64,000 nt of DNA, from assembly GCA_009760855.2 (NCBI GenBank), contig WPIO01000024.1, forward strand, positions 2,517,001 through 2,581,000, written 5' to 3'. This DNA comes from Cristatella mucedo (lineage: Eukaryota > Bryozoa > Phylactolaemata > Cristatellidae). Below are positions 35,079 through 45,399 of this stretch, piece by piece. Numbering within the stretch: the stretch's first letter is position 1; every line of letters begins with the position of its first letter. A program made the position numbers and the translations under genes. The notes beneath the pieces were generated by a model. That model saw only the letters and a program-made list of their open reading frames with translations. It was not told the DNA's origin and ran no database searches.

Positions 35079-35706
35079 ATGGCCAAGACGCACAAGGTTA
35101 AGGATGACGATCTTGCTGGACTCATGCCCTTGTGTCTAAAGAAGGTGAAACTCGAACTCAGCGCCGGGTTTTCGCCCGATTGCTTCCGAGCGTACGATGA
35201 GTTTTCGAGCAGAAGACTTCTCGAGAGTGAGTCGCCGGACGTCTACTTGGTCGATCTTGTTCACTTGGCGTCCATTGTCTTTGCTGCCCAAGCGGGGGGG
35301 GGGCGGGGAGGGGCACCTGCGTATCCCCCCCCCGGAGTTTGTGCTGAAGCACGCATTTGTGTCGGGCCTACCCGATGACGTAAAGCGGCAGCTTGGAGCA
35401 GCGTGCTCGCTTACGTGCTCGCTGAGTTGCCGTGCTGGTTGAAACGTCGAAAAACCGTGTCTCGTCAAGCGAGGCAAGTCTCACCGGTCATTTTGAGGAT
35501 CGAAGCGCTCAGACCCGTGGCGTCGTGGTTCAGCCTAGGCCGGACTCGAAAAGGCGGTACACCGACCGGCCTTTTCGAAGCAGGCTTCGCAAGCGATTTT
35601 GCTGGATCTGCGGCGATCCGAATCATCTAGCTGCTGCGTGTGGCAACAAGTTCAGCGATCAAAAAAACGAGCAAGGGGAACCGCCAACACCTGCGTGTTC
35701 CCATTG
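35079..35706 (+). pseudogene. Gypsy gag remnant with CCHC zinc knuckle
   Basis: A capsid-like segment starts MAKTHKVKDDDLAGLM. The frame shifts at a G-run near 35295-35305 and again later. A CX2CX4HX4C nucleocapsid knuckle (CWIC..H..C) is encoded at 35600-35641. In a working element this protein packages the RNA; here it is broken. Confidence 0.75.
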
Positions 35707-35714
35707 ACTTCGGC

Positions 35715-36215
35715 GCGACTACCCTCCATTGGCGTGATGTTGAATGGCCAGCTCGCTACTGCACTTGTTGACGCCGGCTGCTCCCGCACGTGCTTGCAGC
35801 AGTGCTGGCCTCCTCACGCGATCTGCAGACTTCGAGGGAGGTTGTCGTGATGATGAACGGTGACCGCCGCTCTGTAAGACCTCTACATGTATGGTCAGTC
35901 TGTTAATTAAAGGAGTGCCGCTGGAGGTTAATTGTTTTGCGACCGCTGTAATTGCTGGCTGGGACATCATCCTTGGGATGGATGTCACGAGAGCGCTATA
36001 CGGCATCAGTGTAGGGCACGGCGGTGAAGGCCAAGTTGACTTCGGTAATGAGGCACCAGCGACCCGATACATCCGTGGTGAAAGAAACAGTATAGCCTGC
36101 CCTCCCTTTCCCCCGGCCAACGACGTCTCGCTCGTTGCTAGGGTCGGAAATTCGAGCAAGCTTACAGTCTCCGACAAAGATTTTACTACCGAATTCCACG
36201 ATAGCGCGTAGCACG
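35715..36215 (+). pseudogene. Gypsy aspartic protease remnant
   Basis: The motif ALVDAGCSRT is encoded at about 35758-35787, where the family has D-T/S-G; the third position is Ala here. After a frame change the segment AGWDIILGMDVTRAL (around 35955-35999) resembles the second conserved part of retroelement proteases. The reading is interrupted. Confidence 0.65.
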
Positions 36216-36299
36216 TGCTCTGGAACTGGAAAGAAGGCGTACAGGCACCCTTGCTGCAGAACCGCTTGTCCTCATATCGCATCCCGGCTGAAGCAGAAT

Positions 36300-37243
36300 A
36301 TGAACGAGAAGTGGAGGACTGGATAAGGTATGGTTAACTTCAACCTTTTCGTGGGGAGTGCAGCGGGCTAATTGCCTTGATGACGGTGGTCCATAGAAGC
36401 AAAGGGAAAGACGCGAGCTCAACCAGTTCATGCCGAGCCACACGGCTGAAGGGGACGTGTGCAGTAATAAACTTCGTGCGTGGTGGCGAATGGGACGCAC
36501 AGTAAGCGTCGTGGACCTGCGTAAGGCCTATTTGCAAATTCGCGTAGACCCATCATTGTGGAAGTACCAGGTGGTTGAATTTCATGGCCGTCGATGCTGC
36601 CTGACTTGCCTGGGTTTCGGCTTTAACGTTGTACCAAAAATAATGACGGTTATCTTAAATAAAGTGTTGTCCAAGGATGAACGAGTCAGATCCGGCTCGG
36701 ATTCGTATGTTGACGATATTTTGGCGAACGATGATATCGTCTCAAACGACCGTGTGATCGAGCAGCTTCGTGAGTCCGGACTTGAAGCAAAACCACCCGA
36801 TAAGTTAAGGGGTGGTCGTGTTCTAGGTGTCCGTATTGACAGTAAACGTAACGAGCTCGTATGGCGCCGAGATAATGCCATAGGTTCCGTACAGTCAGTG
36901 ATGACGCGGAGAGAGTTATTTTCTTGGTGTGGGCAACTCATCGGGCATTTCCGGTAGCCGGCTGGCTGCTACCCGCTTGCAGTTACCGCAAACGTATAGC
37001 CAGCGATCGGAACTGGGACAGCAAAGTGCCGAGTGAGGTTCTGGAAATTTGTCACGACGTCCATCGCAGGGTGCTAGCTTCTGATCCGGTTACTGGCACG
37101 TGGCAGGTGCCCAATGTCGTCAGTGGAAAACTGTGGGGCAATGCGAGCAGCATCGCCAGCGACGGTGGCCGGTGGCTCACGTTGCTGGCTGATCGCGGAA
37201 GGCAGTACACCAGCAAGCCTCCTACGAGCAGCCGTAAGGTAGC
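36300..37243 (+). pseudogene. Gypsy reverse transcriptase and partial RNase H
   Basis: After a frameshift near 36410 the frame at 36430-36957 is open. It carries VVDLRKAYLQIRV, the LGFGFNVVPK segment, and the catalytic YVDD box at 36706-36717. It then stops. After a further frameshift, VAGWLLPA leads to a DPVTGTWQVP-like RNase H start, with Asn where a catalytic Asp is expected (WGNASS). The rest of RNase H is missing at the LTR boundary, 37245. Confidence 0.8.
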
Positions 37244-37244
37244 C

Positions 37245-37704
37245 TGTGGGGTCAGCTATTGATGTTAGCTGCTATGCAGCAGGTGTGTAGTGTCTAGTTT
37301 GTATCGTTTGTAGATAGGCTCGTTCATTGCTGCCCTGTACATTGCAGCTACTTGTGTTGCTGCTGGAAACTTGTGACATTAAGGTCAAGGGGGCGTGTGT
37401 GGCTTGATTATATGCAGGCCGGTACCGCTCCTTTCCTAAACAGCTGTTGGGAGCCCCACCGTGAGGAGCCTGGGCACAGCTGTGATCCGCCTCTAATGAA
37501 GCGTGGACACAGGCCGATAACCCCCGTTGAACAGATGGTGGATTTATCATCGGGGTCGACCTGGGGACAGGGGCAGTGTAGTCGAGAGAAGACTCGAGTG
37601 TGAGAAGGGGGCGGAGGGAGCCGTTCGCCCCTCGGCTCCGTTCGTCGGATAATAAACTGTTGGCGTTGTGCATAGGCTGGCTCTCTGCTGTGCGAACCAA
37701 ACGA
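37245..37704 (+). repeat. Complete LTR in the middle of the element
   Basis: Starts TGTGGGGTCAGCTATTGATG and ends GCGAACCAAACGA. It aligns along its length with 38833-39279, sharing GGTCAAGGGGGCGTGTG, GCTCCTTTCCTAAACAGCTG and ATAATAAACT. It lies between RNase H and integrase, an impossible place in an intact element. Confidence 0.85.
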
Positions 37705-37739
37705 CGTGCTGTATTGGTACCGTCGCTCCTGAGGTCAGT

Positions 37740-38420
37740 TCCTCGGCTCCCGATATCGAGCTCAAGCAATGCCATAATCTGCACCACCTGGGCGCGACCG
37801 GACGCTATACTTGGCGAGGCTATGCCACCCTAATCCGAACATCCGCCGAACCGATGTAGAACGGATTGTTCATTCCGGTCTTTGCTGCAGATCAGTTGTT
37901 CCGTCGCCGATTTAGTTGCAGCGAGGCAGTCTTGGAGTCATTGAACCCTGGTCTCGTCTTGCGATCGATATCTCACACTATCGCGACGAGAAAAATCTGA
38001 AGCTGGTGGACTGCGGGCCCAGCAGATTCACGCTATGTCGGCACATTCCTAGTGAAGTGGTTGACCTTATTACCAGAATGCTGGAGCAAATCTTTCGTGA
38101 GAGAGGCCCACCCATACAGCTTCTGATGGATAACAGCGCCTCGTTCCGATCTGAGGCAGTTCGGCGTCTGTGCGAACGCTGGGGCGTTGAGACCATCTAC
38201 CTTTGTGCTTACCGACCGTTAGGCAACGGCATAGTCGAACGCATGCATCGGACTACCAAGGGCATGTCAGCTCATAACGGTAGAGGAGTGCTAGATATGG
38301 TGTAGTGGTACAATTTGATGCCGACAGAGGCGATAAAGGGCGAAACCGTGCATCCCAGGCGGTTATTCACGTATAAATGGCGGCGCCTGCTCAAACTGAA
38401 GAAGGCACAGCACTGCAGCA
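37740..38420 (+). pseudogene. Gypsy integrase, catalytic triad kept
   Basis: An HHCC-like zinc region (LHHLGATGRY, then SGLCCRS with one Cys replaced by Gly) is followed, after a stop at 37912-37914, by an open frame at 37916-38305. That frame holds D (AIDISHY), D (MDNSASF) and E (GNGIVERMH), with 35 residues between the last two, the DD35E arrangement. It ends at a stop near 38303; a C-terminal segment continues (MPTEAIKG). Confidence 0.8.
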
Positions 38421-38832
38421 CTCAATCTCCCATCAACTACACAGCGGAACAAAGGGTTTTTGTGAAGCCAACCTATGCACGGTTTACGACAGAATGGCTG
38501 GAAGGGACTGTAACCTCGGGACTCACGGCCTTGGCGTCGAGGTGAGCGGAATCCGAAGACATGTTTCGGGCGTCAGGCTAGTTCCGGACGCTGAGCCAGT
38601 GTCGCCTGCTCAGCCGCCAGCGCCCTCCCAGATACTAGGCAAAGATGATCAGTACGACGGGGCAGAAGAAAGGGGAAGCTAACAGCTTCAAATGCGGTCG
38701 AAACTGCAGCACCAGCGTTGGTTCTCCGACTATGTCAAGGACTGATTGTACGTCAGGGGGCACAGGAGTTTGCTTAAACGATAATACGGCCCCAAACCGT
38801 TGTGCAAGCGGCTGTAAAGTAGCCAGCCTGCT

Positions 38833-39279
38833 TGTGGGGGTCAGCTATTGATGTTGGCTGTTATGCCGATACTGTGCTGGATGTATACTGCTGCATTTGT
38901 AGCGACAGCCTGGTACATTGTAGCTACTTGCATTGCTGCTGGAAACTTGTGAACATAAGGTCAAGGGGGCGTGTGGTTTGATTGCATGCAGGCCGGTACT
39001 GCTCCTTTCCTAAACAGCTGTTGGGAGCATCATCGAGATGGGACTGTGCACAGCTGGGTCCGTCTCCAATGAGGCGTGGGCGCAGGCTGATAACCAGAAG
39101 GTGAACAGATGGTGGAGTCACCATCGGGGTCGGCCAATGCACAGCCGTGGTAGAGGAGAGGGGACTCGAGTGGGAGAGAGGGGCGAGTGAAGTCGTGTTC
39201 CCCATGCTCTGTGAGTCGTATAATAAACTAATGGTGTTGGTCCTGTGCCAGCGTTCTGTGTACCGTGCGAACCAAACGA
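38833..39279 (+). repeat. 3' LTR
   Basis: Starts TGTGGGGGTCAGCTATTG and ends GCGAACCAAACGA, directly against LINE sequence at 39280. It differs from the middle LTR at many positions, so the two are not a recent pair. Confidence 0.85.
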
Positions 39280-40867
39280 GAGTTCCAATAAATGAGTTTA
39301 GCTAGTCTGCCACTAGTCGTTCCAGTGTATTTGATACGAACGGTAGAAGGGAGACAGGGCGGAAGTTGATTAAGTTTTCTTGGTCTAGTGTTGCTTTCTT
39401 GAGTAGTGGCCTGAATACAGCCTTTTTGAAAGGTGTTGTGACATGACTTGAGGCTAATGACATATTATAGATGTGAGCTATGCATCGCAGCAGCAGATCA
39501 ATGCATTGTGAATCAGAACTGTGGGAATAGGGTCTAGAGGACTAGTTGTCTTCTTTGATTGGGATACAGACTTCAGGACGTGATTACTTTCCCTCTTGCC
39601 GATGTGATTGCCAGGCACAATCTAGGCTTTTACTTCCATGGGGATGACACTCAGTTGTACATTTTCTTTGATTTCTCCCAGCCCTCCTGCATGTCTAATT
39701 CTTTCAACTTCCTAGCTGCAGGCATGTATTGATGACATCCGCTAATAGATGGCAGCAAACTTTCTTAAATTGAATGATAATAAAATCAACTTACTAGTTA
39801 GGAGCGAGCCAAGTGTGATTCAGAAATTGGAAACGCTAACGCTCAAAATCAGCTCTGCCAGCATATCTCGTGTTGAATCTGCATGAAAAGAAGGTGTCAA
39901 GTTCTAAAGTGGCCCTTCATTAGACGACCACATCAGCTCCACAGTCAAGTCTCTCTACTTTCAGCTACGTAACGTGGCTAAAATTCGGGCTTACTTAGAT
40001 AAGGATACCACATCTAAATTGGTTGGTGCATTTGTGACATCCTATCTTGACTTCTGTAGGTCACTGCTCGCTGGTCTACCGGCCTGTGCACTCAGGCACT
40101 TACATCTGGTATACTGGTGCAAAGATCTGCAGCTAGGCTTTTCTGTCATGAGCATCGCAGTTGCCACATCACACCACTTCTCGCCGACCTGCACTGGCTC
40201 CCAGTCAAGCAACACATCGACATTCAAGATTTTGTCAGTCACTTTTAGGTCCCTTCATTCTTTGGCTCCAGCCTACCTATCAGATCTAGTGCCCAACCAG
40301 GCTAAGCATCGTACCACACGCTTTTCAGAATCTAACTGTTTACCCATACCTCGTACAAATATCAAATCCTTTGGAGACTGTGCCTTTAGTTCATATGCTC
40401 CTAAAGCCCGGAACTCACTCCCGACTTGCGTCACGACTTCAAATGAATTGCCCAGATTTAAAAAGAAGTTAAAATTGAATTGATTTATGGCAGCATTTAG
40501 TGGGTTCTTGGGATTTGTCCTTTATGTGCTTATGCGTGCCGACACTGTGCATGTAGCCACTAACTATATTTGCATGCCGACCCTGAGCATGTCATCCCTA
40601 ACCATGCAATTCTTGTTGTTTATTGAGCATGCTACCACTAACCATTCGATTGTGCTTCCTTTTCAGCAAATTTAAAGTGCCGAGAATGAGATTGAGTTTT
40701 CCGAGGGTGCTATATCAACTGTATTTTTATTATTAATTAAACGCAAGCTGTTATTAGTTTCAGTCGTAGCCTTCGGTGATTGGCGCTCTGGCGGTGCAAA
40801 AGTAACGAAACGGAAGCACCGAGTACGCTTAAGCAACCAAGTATTCGGTTAAAGGTGGTAACGCAAC

Positions 40868-41018
40868 GGCTCAACTGGTTTGGCTTAGTGATTAAGGTGC
40901 TAGCCCCGACCAAGGTCTGGCCGACGAAGTAGGCTCGAGCCCCGTGGCATACGTGAAGCGCCTGAATAGAGAATAAGTTCTCTTAGGACGCTACACAAAT
41001 GAATTATATTAATATTAT
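40868..41018 (+). mobile_element. tRNA-derived SINE, full length
   Basis: Head TGGTTTGGCTTAGTGATTAA, B-box region GTAGGCTCGAGCCCC, and tail GCGCCTGAATAGAGAATAAG with its paired arm TTAGGACGCT, ending in an ATTATATTAATATT tract. It is about 440 bp upstream of the CKS start. Confidence 0.88.
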
Positions 41019-41339
41019 TTTATTCTTCCCTGTGCTGTCGTTCCACCTGCCCCTCCTACGCAGGCCGTTCGTGACTCACCCTCTTAAAAACCGTCTATCC
41101 AGAAACCGGCATCGGCCATAAACCCTCGGCAGTCCAATAAAATCCACTGGGCCATACACCGGTCTAGCATAGGACTAGAGCCTTTAAAAATGATCTTGTC
41201 AAAGTAGAAGTTTGCGTTTACCAGCTCGACGTGGGGTGAAATACACCCGCAGACGCAGCTGGTAGCGCTAGGCTAACGTGAGGCCACGGCTTTACCGGAA
41301 GTCCGTGATCGATTGTCTGACGCGTCCTCTAGCGGAGTT

Positions 41340-41457
41340 GAGCGGTACACGTCACGTGATTGTAACATCCAATCGGTCTCCAGCGTGGCAGTTTCGAACT
41401 GACGTCCGGGCGTCGCGAACGTGCTGCTCAATCGTCTGCGTGTAGCTGTAACGAAAT
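41340..41457 (+). promoter_or_regulatory. Putative CKS promoter: CACGTG, CCAAT and TTCGAA elements
   Basis: Just upstream of the CKS start codon lie an E-box CACGTG (41353-41358), a CCAAT box (41369-41373) and TTCGAA (41393-41398). In animal cell-cycle genes CCAAT boxes often precede a CHR element, for which TTCGAA is a known variant. Presence is seen; function is inferred. Confidence 0.4.
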
Positions 41458-41516
41458 ATGGCGCAAAAGCAGATTTACTATTCGGAGAAATACATGGACG
41501 AGGAATATGAGTACAG
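41458..41516 (+). CDS. CKS1: CKS exon 1
   Basis: Encodes [19 protein letters not shown] and two bases of Arg20; donor GTAAGT at 41517. Confidence 0.95.
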
Positions 41517-43346
41517 GTAAGTGTGGCAGGACACCTTACTTAGGTGTCTGTTGTAAGACGCGCTACCTTGATCAGCCCGCCCGCCAGGCGGCCTTAAGGG
41601 GGATCGCGGTATCGGCCTCGACGCCGCCGTCGCATTTGCGCCCTTTACGTCGTAACCGGCGCTGAATAAATTTGTAAAGCGACCCAGAAACGTATGTCGC
41701 GACACGCTTTTGGTGCCCGGGCGACTTGCACCAACGAGCGTTCATATGTGGTCATCTCCGTCGCACGCCCGTCAAGAGAATCTCGCTGGTAGCTAAAAAT
41801 GCGGAGGAAAGGCTTGTCTTTCGGAAATGCGGCAGTGAAGATTAGGCGATCAGTTAAATGAGCTGTAAGGCTTTTGAAATACGCTACTCCAGTTACCAAC
41901 TCTCTATTCTCTAGCTCAAGACTTACATAAACATTTTTTTTGTAAACCAGCCAGGCTTGCAAGAGAAGGCGGGTGAAAAGTGTGTATCTCTACTGGCGCG
42001 CAGAGCTTCAGTTGATCGGCTTTCTCTATCGCAGGGCCTTGGCTCAGCGTTACTCAGACCTGCAGATGTGCAACAGCTACAGCTAGCTACAGTTTATGGT
42101 CGTATGAGATTGCCTTGATGATTTGCTCATTGGCACAAGCCGCCGAGTTAGAACCGCCCTTGGTCTGGTTTCGCGCAAGCTCCGAACGTGATTCTGGCCA
42201 CATTTTCAGGGCCCTTCCCAGCTGAAATTTGACAGCTGATCAAGTGTCGTGTAAGTTTAGATCTGACTAACCATATTGGTCGAACCGACTAGCGCTTAGC
42301 AGCCTCGCTCTTTACGTTCTGTCAACAGCAAACCTCGGTAAATATATACCGTGTCAATAGGGGCGCTTGACACCTTCTGTGAGTTGTCTTCTAGTGACAA
42401 GAGCAGCAAAACGTTTTTGCAGTGATACTATGAATCCCGAGAGTAGACATGATCTAGCAAGCATCAGTTGTGGACTGAATGTTATTTTTTATACAACCCT
42501 TTGGTTTTCTGTCATCCACTGTGAACATGTCTGGCGATGGGCTGCTTGATGCACGAGCCTCTTGTTTCTAAACGCGACCTCTCTCCCTGTTTGCTCCAAT
42601 ATTAGTTCGTCGTTATGTGGGGTAAGTTGAGTCTGACTCATGGGAAAATTGATCTCCGTCCCTACCACTGCAAGGTATGAGTTGCATGTCTTCATTGTGC
42701 ACGCATCTCACGACCATTCCCCTCTTAGCTTTTAGTAAGCCGTGATGGCGCACTAGGTAAGGCGGTTGCTCTTCACGACCTCATCTGCTGCTACACACAA
42801 GAGACTGTTAAATTAGCTAGTATTTTCTTATTTAGATATTTTAGATGTTGGCATGTTTTGTAGCAGTAAGCATCAAGTAGTAGCATCAAGTGAGCTGGAA
42901 CTGTCATGTTGACGAGGCCTGCATTTTAGTTGTGGGCTTGGGACTCAAGGTAGTACATGACATCCAAGCCTGGTCGTACCACAAAACATTGGTAGTCGCC
43001 ATTTGTAGACTCATTTATGTGATTGCACTACATCGTGTTTTTCTCGCTTCTCCGTATCCTTAGGCACGTGATACTGCCAAAAGATATTGCAAAACTGGTG
43101 CCTAATCATTTAATGACCGAGTCCGAGTGGCGGCAGCTAGGCGTCCAACAGAGTCAAGGCTGGATCCACTTCATGGTTCACAATCCCGGTGAGTCGAACG
43201 TGTGAGTAAAATCGATGCATGCTATGTTTGTATGAGCATGTTGTTAAAGCACAGTGTGACCATCATTCATGCTATTTTTTTTAGAAAAGCACATCCTTTT
43301 ATTCAAGAGGCCGTTGAGTACACCTCTGAAGGATCTTAATCATTGA
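41458..43346 (+). CDS. CKS1: CKS1/CKS2 cyclin-dependent kinase regulatory subunit, three exons
   Basis: Spliced product of 81 residues from exons 41458-41516, 43064-43188 and 43285-43346. CKS proteins bind CDK-cyclin complexes and phosphorylated substrates, helping multisite phosphorylation and, in vertebrates, SCF-Skp2 recognition. Diagnostic words are [45 protein letters not shown] and HILLFKRPL. The phosphate-site residues K11, R20, S50, W53 and R70 are kept. Splice sites are AG|GTAAGT, TTAG|G, CCCG|GTGAGT and TTAG|AA; all joins keep frame. Odd points: one residue fewer in the VPNHLM loop, the hinge HxPEPH reads HNPEKH, and the tail ends PLKDLNH instead of lysine-rich. Whether it is CKS1 or CKS2 cannot be told. 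Intron 1 is 1547 bp and intron 2 is 96 bp. Confidence 0.95.
42735..42800 (+). mobile_element. Second tRNA-like SINE type, head
   Basis: TGATGGCGCACTAGGTAAGG and GCTCTTCACGACCTC resemble the head at 19190-19285. It lies in CKS intron 1; the B box and tail are not clear. Confidence 0.4.
43064..43188 (+). CDS. CKS1: CKS exon 2
   Basis: 125 bp, acceptor TTAG ending at 43063, donor GTGAGT at 43189. Encodes [10 protein letters not shown] to HNP, including the [12 protein letters not shown] core. Confidence 0.95.
43285..43346 (+). CDS. CKS1: CKS exon 3 (terminal)
   Basis: Acceptor TTTTTTTTAG ending at 43284. Completes Glu62, then [10 protein letters not shown] and a short tail to the TGA at 43344-43346. 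The Lys after Glu replaces the second hinge Pro of the family. Confidence 0.92.
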
Positions 43347-43702
43347 CAGGTTGATTTGTTGGACAATAGAAGAATGTGATGTGCTTTGGACTAAGTATGG
43401 CTCAGTTGCTAAAGCTGGCCGACGTGGAGTGTCAAGTTTGAGAAAATGTCCTCATGTTGATGGACACGAGTCTTGCCTCTACGTTCTTAAGGACTTAAGT
43501 TTCATGCTGAACTGTTCAGGTGTGTGCTGAACGACTGCCAAGAAAGTTGGCAAGTTGGACTTCCTCTTCTCGAATGTGCAATGTCTAAGTGATTGTACAC
43601 GAAAGATGCAGCATGTGCAGTTGCAGCTGGAGGAGTAAGTCAAGTCTATATTTTATATGAGGCATGCTCCTACGGTGGGATGTACCATAATTAGCTTTGT
43701 AC

Positions 43703-43708
43703 AATAAA
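43703..43708 (+). terminator. Polyadenylation signal AATAAA, likely for CKS
   Basis: First clear AATAAA on the plus strand after the CKS stop, about 360 bp downstream. Its use is inferred. Confidence 0.5.
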
Positions 43709-43886
43709 ACATAGTTTCTTTGATACTATTCCATTTTTGCTGCTTGCTGTGCCATACATTTTTAGTGACTTCAAGTATACCCAGAAGGAGAGAAATAAGA
43801 TGGTTTGTTATATATTCAATAAAATTAGATATCACGCTTAAGACTTATTGGTGGCGTTCTACCCTGCCTTGCATGTTCTTTTACTA

Positions 43887-44085
43887 TAGCGGTTCTCAAC
43901 CTGTGGGTCGCGACTCCTTTGGGGGCCGAACGACCCTTTCGCAGGGGTTGCCTAAGACGAACATGCATTTCCACAGAAAACATGCATTTCCACATTTTGC
44001 ACACAATTATTTTATGGTTGACGGTCGCCACATTACGAGGCACTGTATTAAAGGGTCGAGGTATTAGAAAGGTTAAGAACCACTG
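43887..44085. mobile_element. hAT-type MITE with SPIN-like ends
   Basis: The left end is (C/T)AGCGGTTCTCAACCTGTGG and the right end, reversed, is CAGTGGTTCTTAACC, so the termini are inverted repeats. The subterminal words GGTCGCGACTCCTTTGGGGG, AACGACCCTTTCGCAGGGG and GTATTAAAGGGTCG match, as I remember them, the SPIN group of hAT transposons. It is about 199 bp with no coding capacity. The flanking 8-mers TTTTACTA and TTGTAGGA agree at 5 of 8 positions, a decayed target duplication. Other hAT-Charlie families have similar ends, so the exact family is open. Confidence 0.8.
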
Positions 44086-44374
44086 TTGTAGGACTTTAGG
44101 ACTTAATAGCATGTCTGACTGGACGAGCATCAGATGCTTGTTTGCTAATCTTAAGCTCAATGTATGTCGACAGCAGTATCTGCCCTTTTCTTGAAGAGTG
44201 CGTTTTAGACAGGCAGCAGCACATACAGCCAGCTCTGTCGTAAACGCTGGCTGATCTGTCCTGGAGGCCTCTACATTGCTGGGGTACCAGATCAATTCGT
44301 AATATGAGTGAGTAGACTTGCCAATGTTCCATTGTTGTGGTTGGCAGATTGATGCAGTAGTAATGCTGATTCTT

Positions 44375-44500
44375 TTAAGCGATGAAGTCTGTTGGCTACC
44401 GAATGCATAGCGAAAACCGCTTAGGCTGTGAGTTCGCTATTCATAATACCACTTAGTCTTAGGCTTTGTGAAGTTACTGACGGAGATATTGATATTTACA
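44375..44500 (+). mobile_element. LINE family B, 3' end fragment
   Basis: GATGAAGTCTGTTGGCTACC to GTGAAGTTACTGACGGAGA, followed by a short ATTTACATT tail. Confidence 0.75.
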
Positions 44501-45399
44501 TTGATGCAACCAAACCTGCCAAGATTGGCTAGTTATTATCTTATTATTATGATTATTATTTTGTTTGATATGTAACATTACATCATTGCTATTGACGATA
44601 GGATATTAGCTATGCCGCAAGCTTGCCTTTGAATATATACCACAATCACTACCCTAAAACGATCAAGCGTTTCTAGTGGCATTGGTATGGCTCCCCAAGC
44701 ACTGCCGTCGGGTCAGCCGTAGTTGAATGTTTTTATAGGAGCAGTATATGAGAAACAATCAGCTGAAAAACATTAGGCATTGCTTGCTGCAATAGATAGT
44801 CATATACTTCGATATCAGTTACAAATTTGCTGATAAGGTAGTCATGATATTCTAGGTTAAGGCTTACTGCTGCAGTACTATAGTATACTGCTGTAATGCT
44901 TACACATCAAGCTTGGAACATTGGTTACTGTTAATCATGGATGTTCTGGTGGTGGCCAACTGGTATTTGCTATTGAAGCAACTCAATCATACCAGGGACA
45001 GGTAAAAAAACACAAGAAAACATACCTATAAATATGATTGTAAAGACAATAGGATTTGCATTGTACTGACATTGATCTGTTGACTTTCATAATTGCCTTT
45101 TTTCATGAGTGTTAGCAGGAACAAAGAAGTATGGGAACACTAAGTTTTAACTGACTCACCGATGCTATTGATGGCCACCAGTACTAACAATTCGAGTCCG
45201 AGATGGAATGCTGATTCTACCTTAGGGTGACTTTAGGACCATAGATGACATGATCAGGCTTCGAGCAGCTCATACCGAGATTTAACTAGTAATCCTCTGC
45301 GTAGGGTACTAAAGGCCAGATCAATCTTCCACTTTGCTTGGTACCGCTGCCAGTACTGAATTGCCAATGAGGGATTGTATGATAACAAAATTATTAAAG
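44501..45399. other. Unassigned intergenic sequence
   Basis: AT-rich. No gene or repeat recognised. Confidence 0.4.

Larger units (their letters stand above)
34909..39279 (+). mobile_element. Degenerate Ty3/Gypsy-type LTR retrotransposon
   Basis: Order: 5' LTR remnant (34909-34969), gag with a zinc knuckle, protease, reverse transcriptase, start of RNase H, a complete LTR in the middle (37245-37704), integrase, 3' LTR (38833-39279). Stops and frameshifts interrupt most parts. The RT and integrase words are of the Gypsy type often seen in arthropod and other invertebrate genomes. The flanks both contain a GAAGTTTCC/GAGAGTTCC word from the target LINE, a likely decayed target duplication. Confidence 0.85.
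34545..40735 (+). mobile_element. LINE family A copy with inverted 5' part, interrupted by a Gypsy element
   Basis: The 3' part (about 39580-40735) reads plus, from LPLADVIA through the RT end, the C-terminal domain and a TTTTTATTATT tail. The 5' part reads minus: 39280-39575 (DPIP region to ADQL) and 34545-34908 (FRAI, DLSAAFD remnant to FTVYT). The two LINE coordinates meet almost exactly at FTVYT / LPLAD, the structure expected from twin priming. The minus part is split by an LTR element at 34909-39279. Confidence 0.8.

Noticed and set aside
37740-38420. Possible domesticated integrase gene
   Set aside because: It is flanked by LTRs of the same family and has stops before and after the core; ordinary element remnant.
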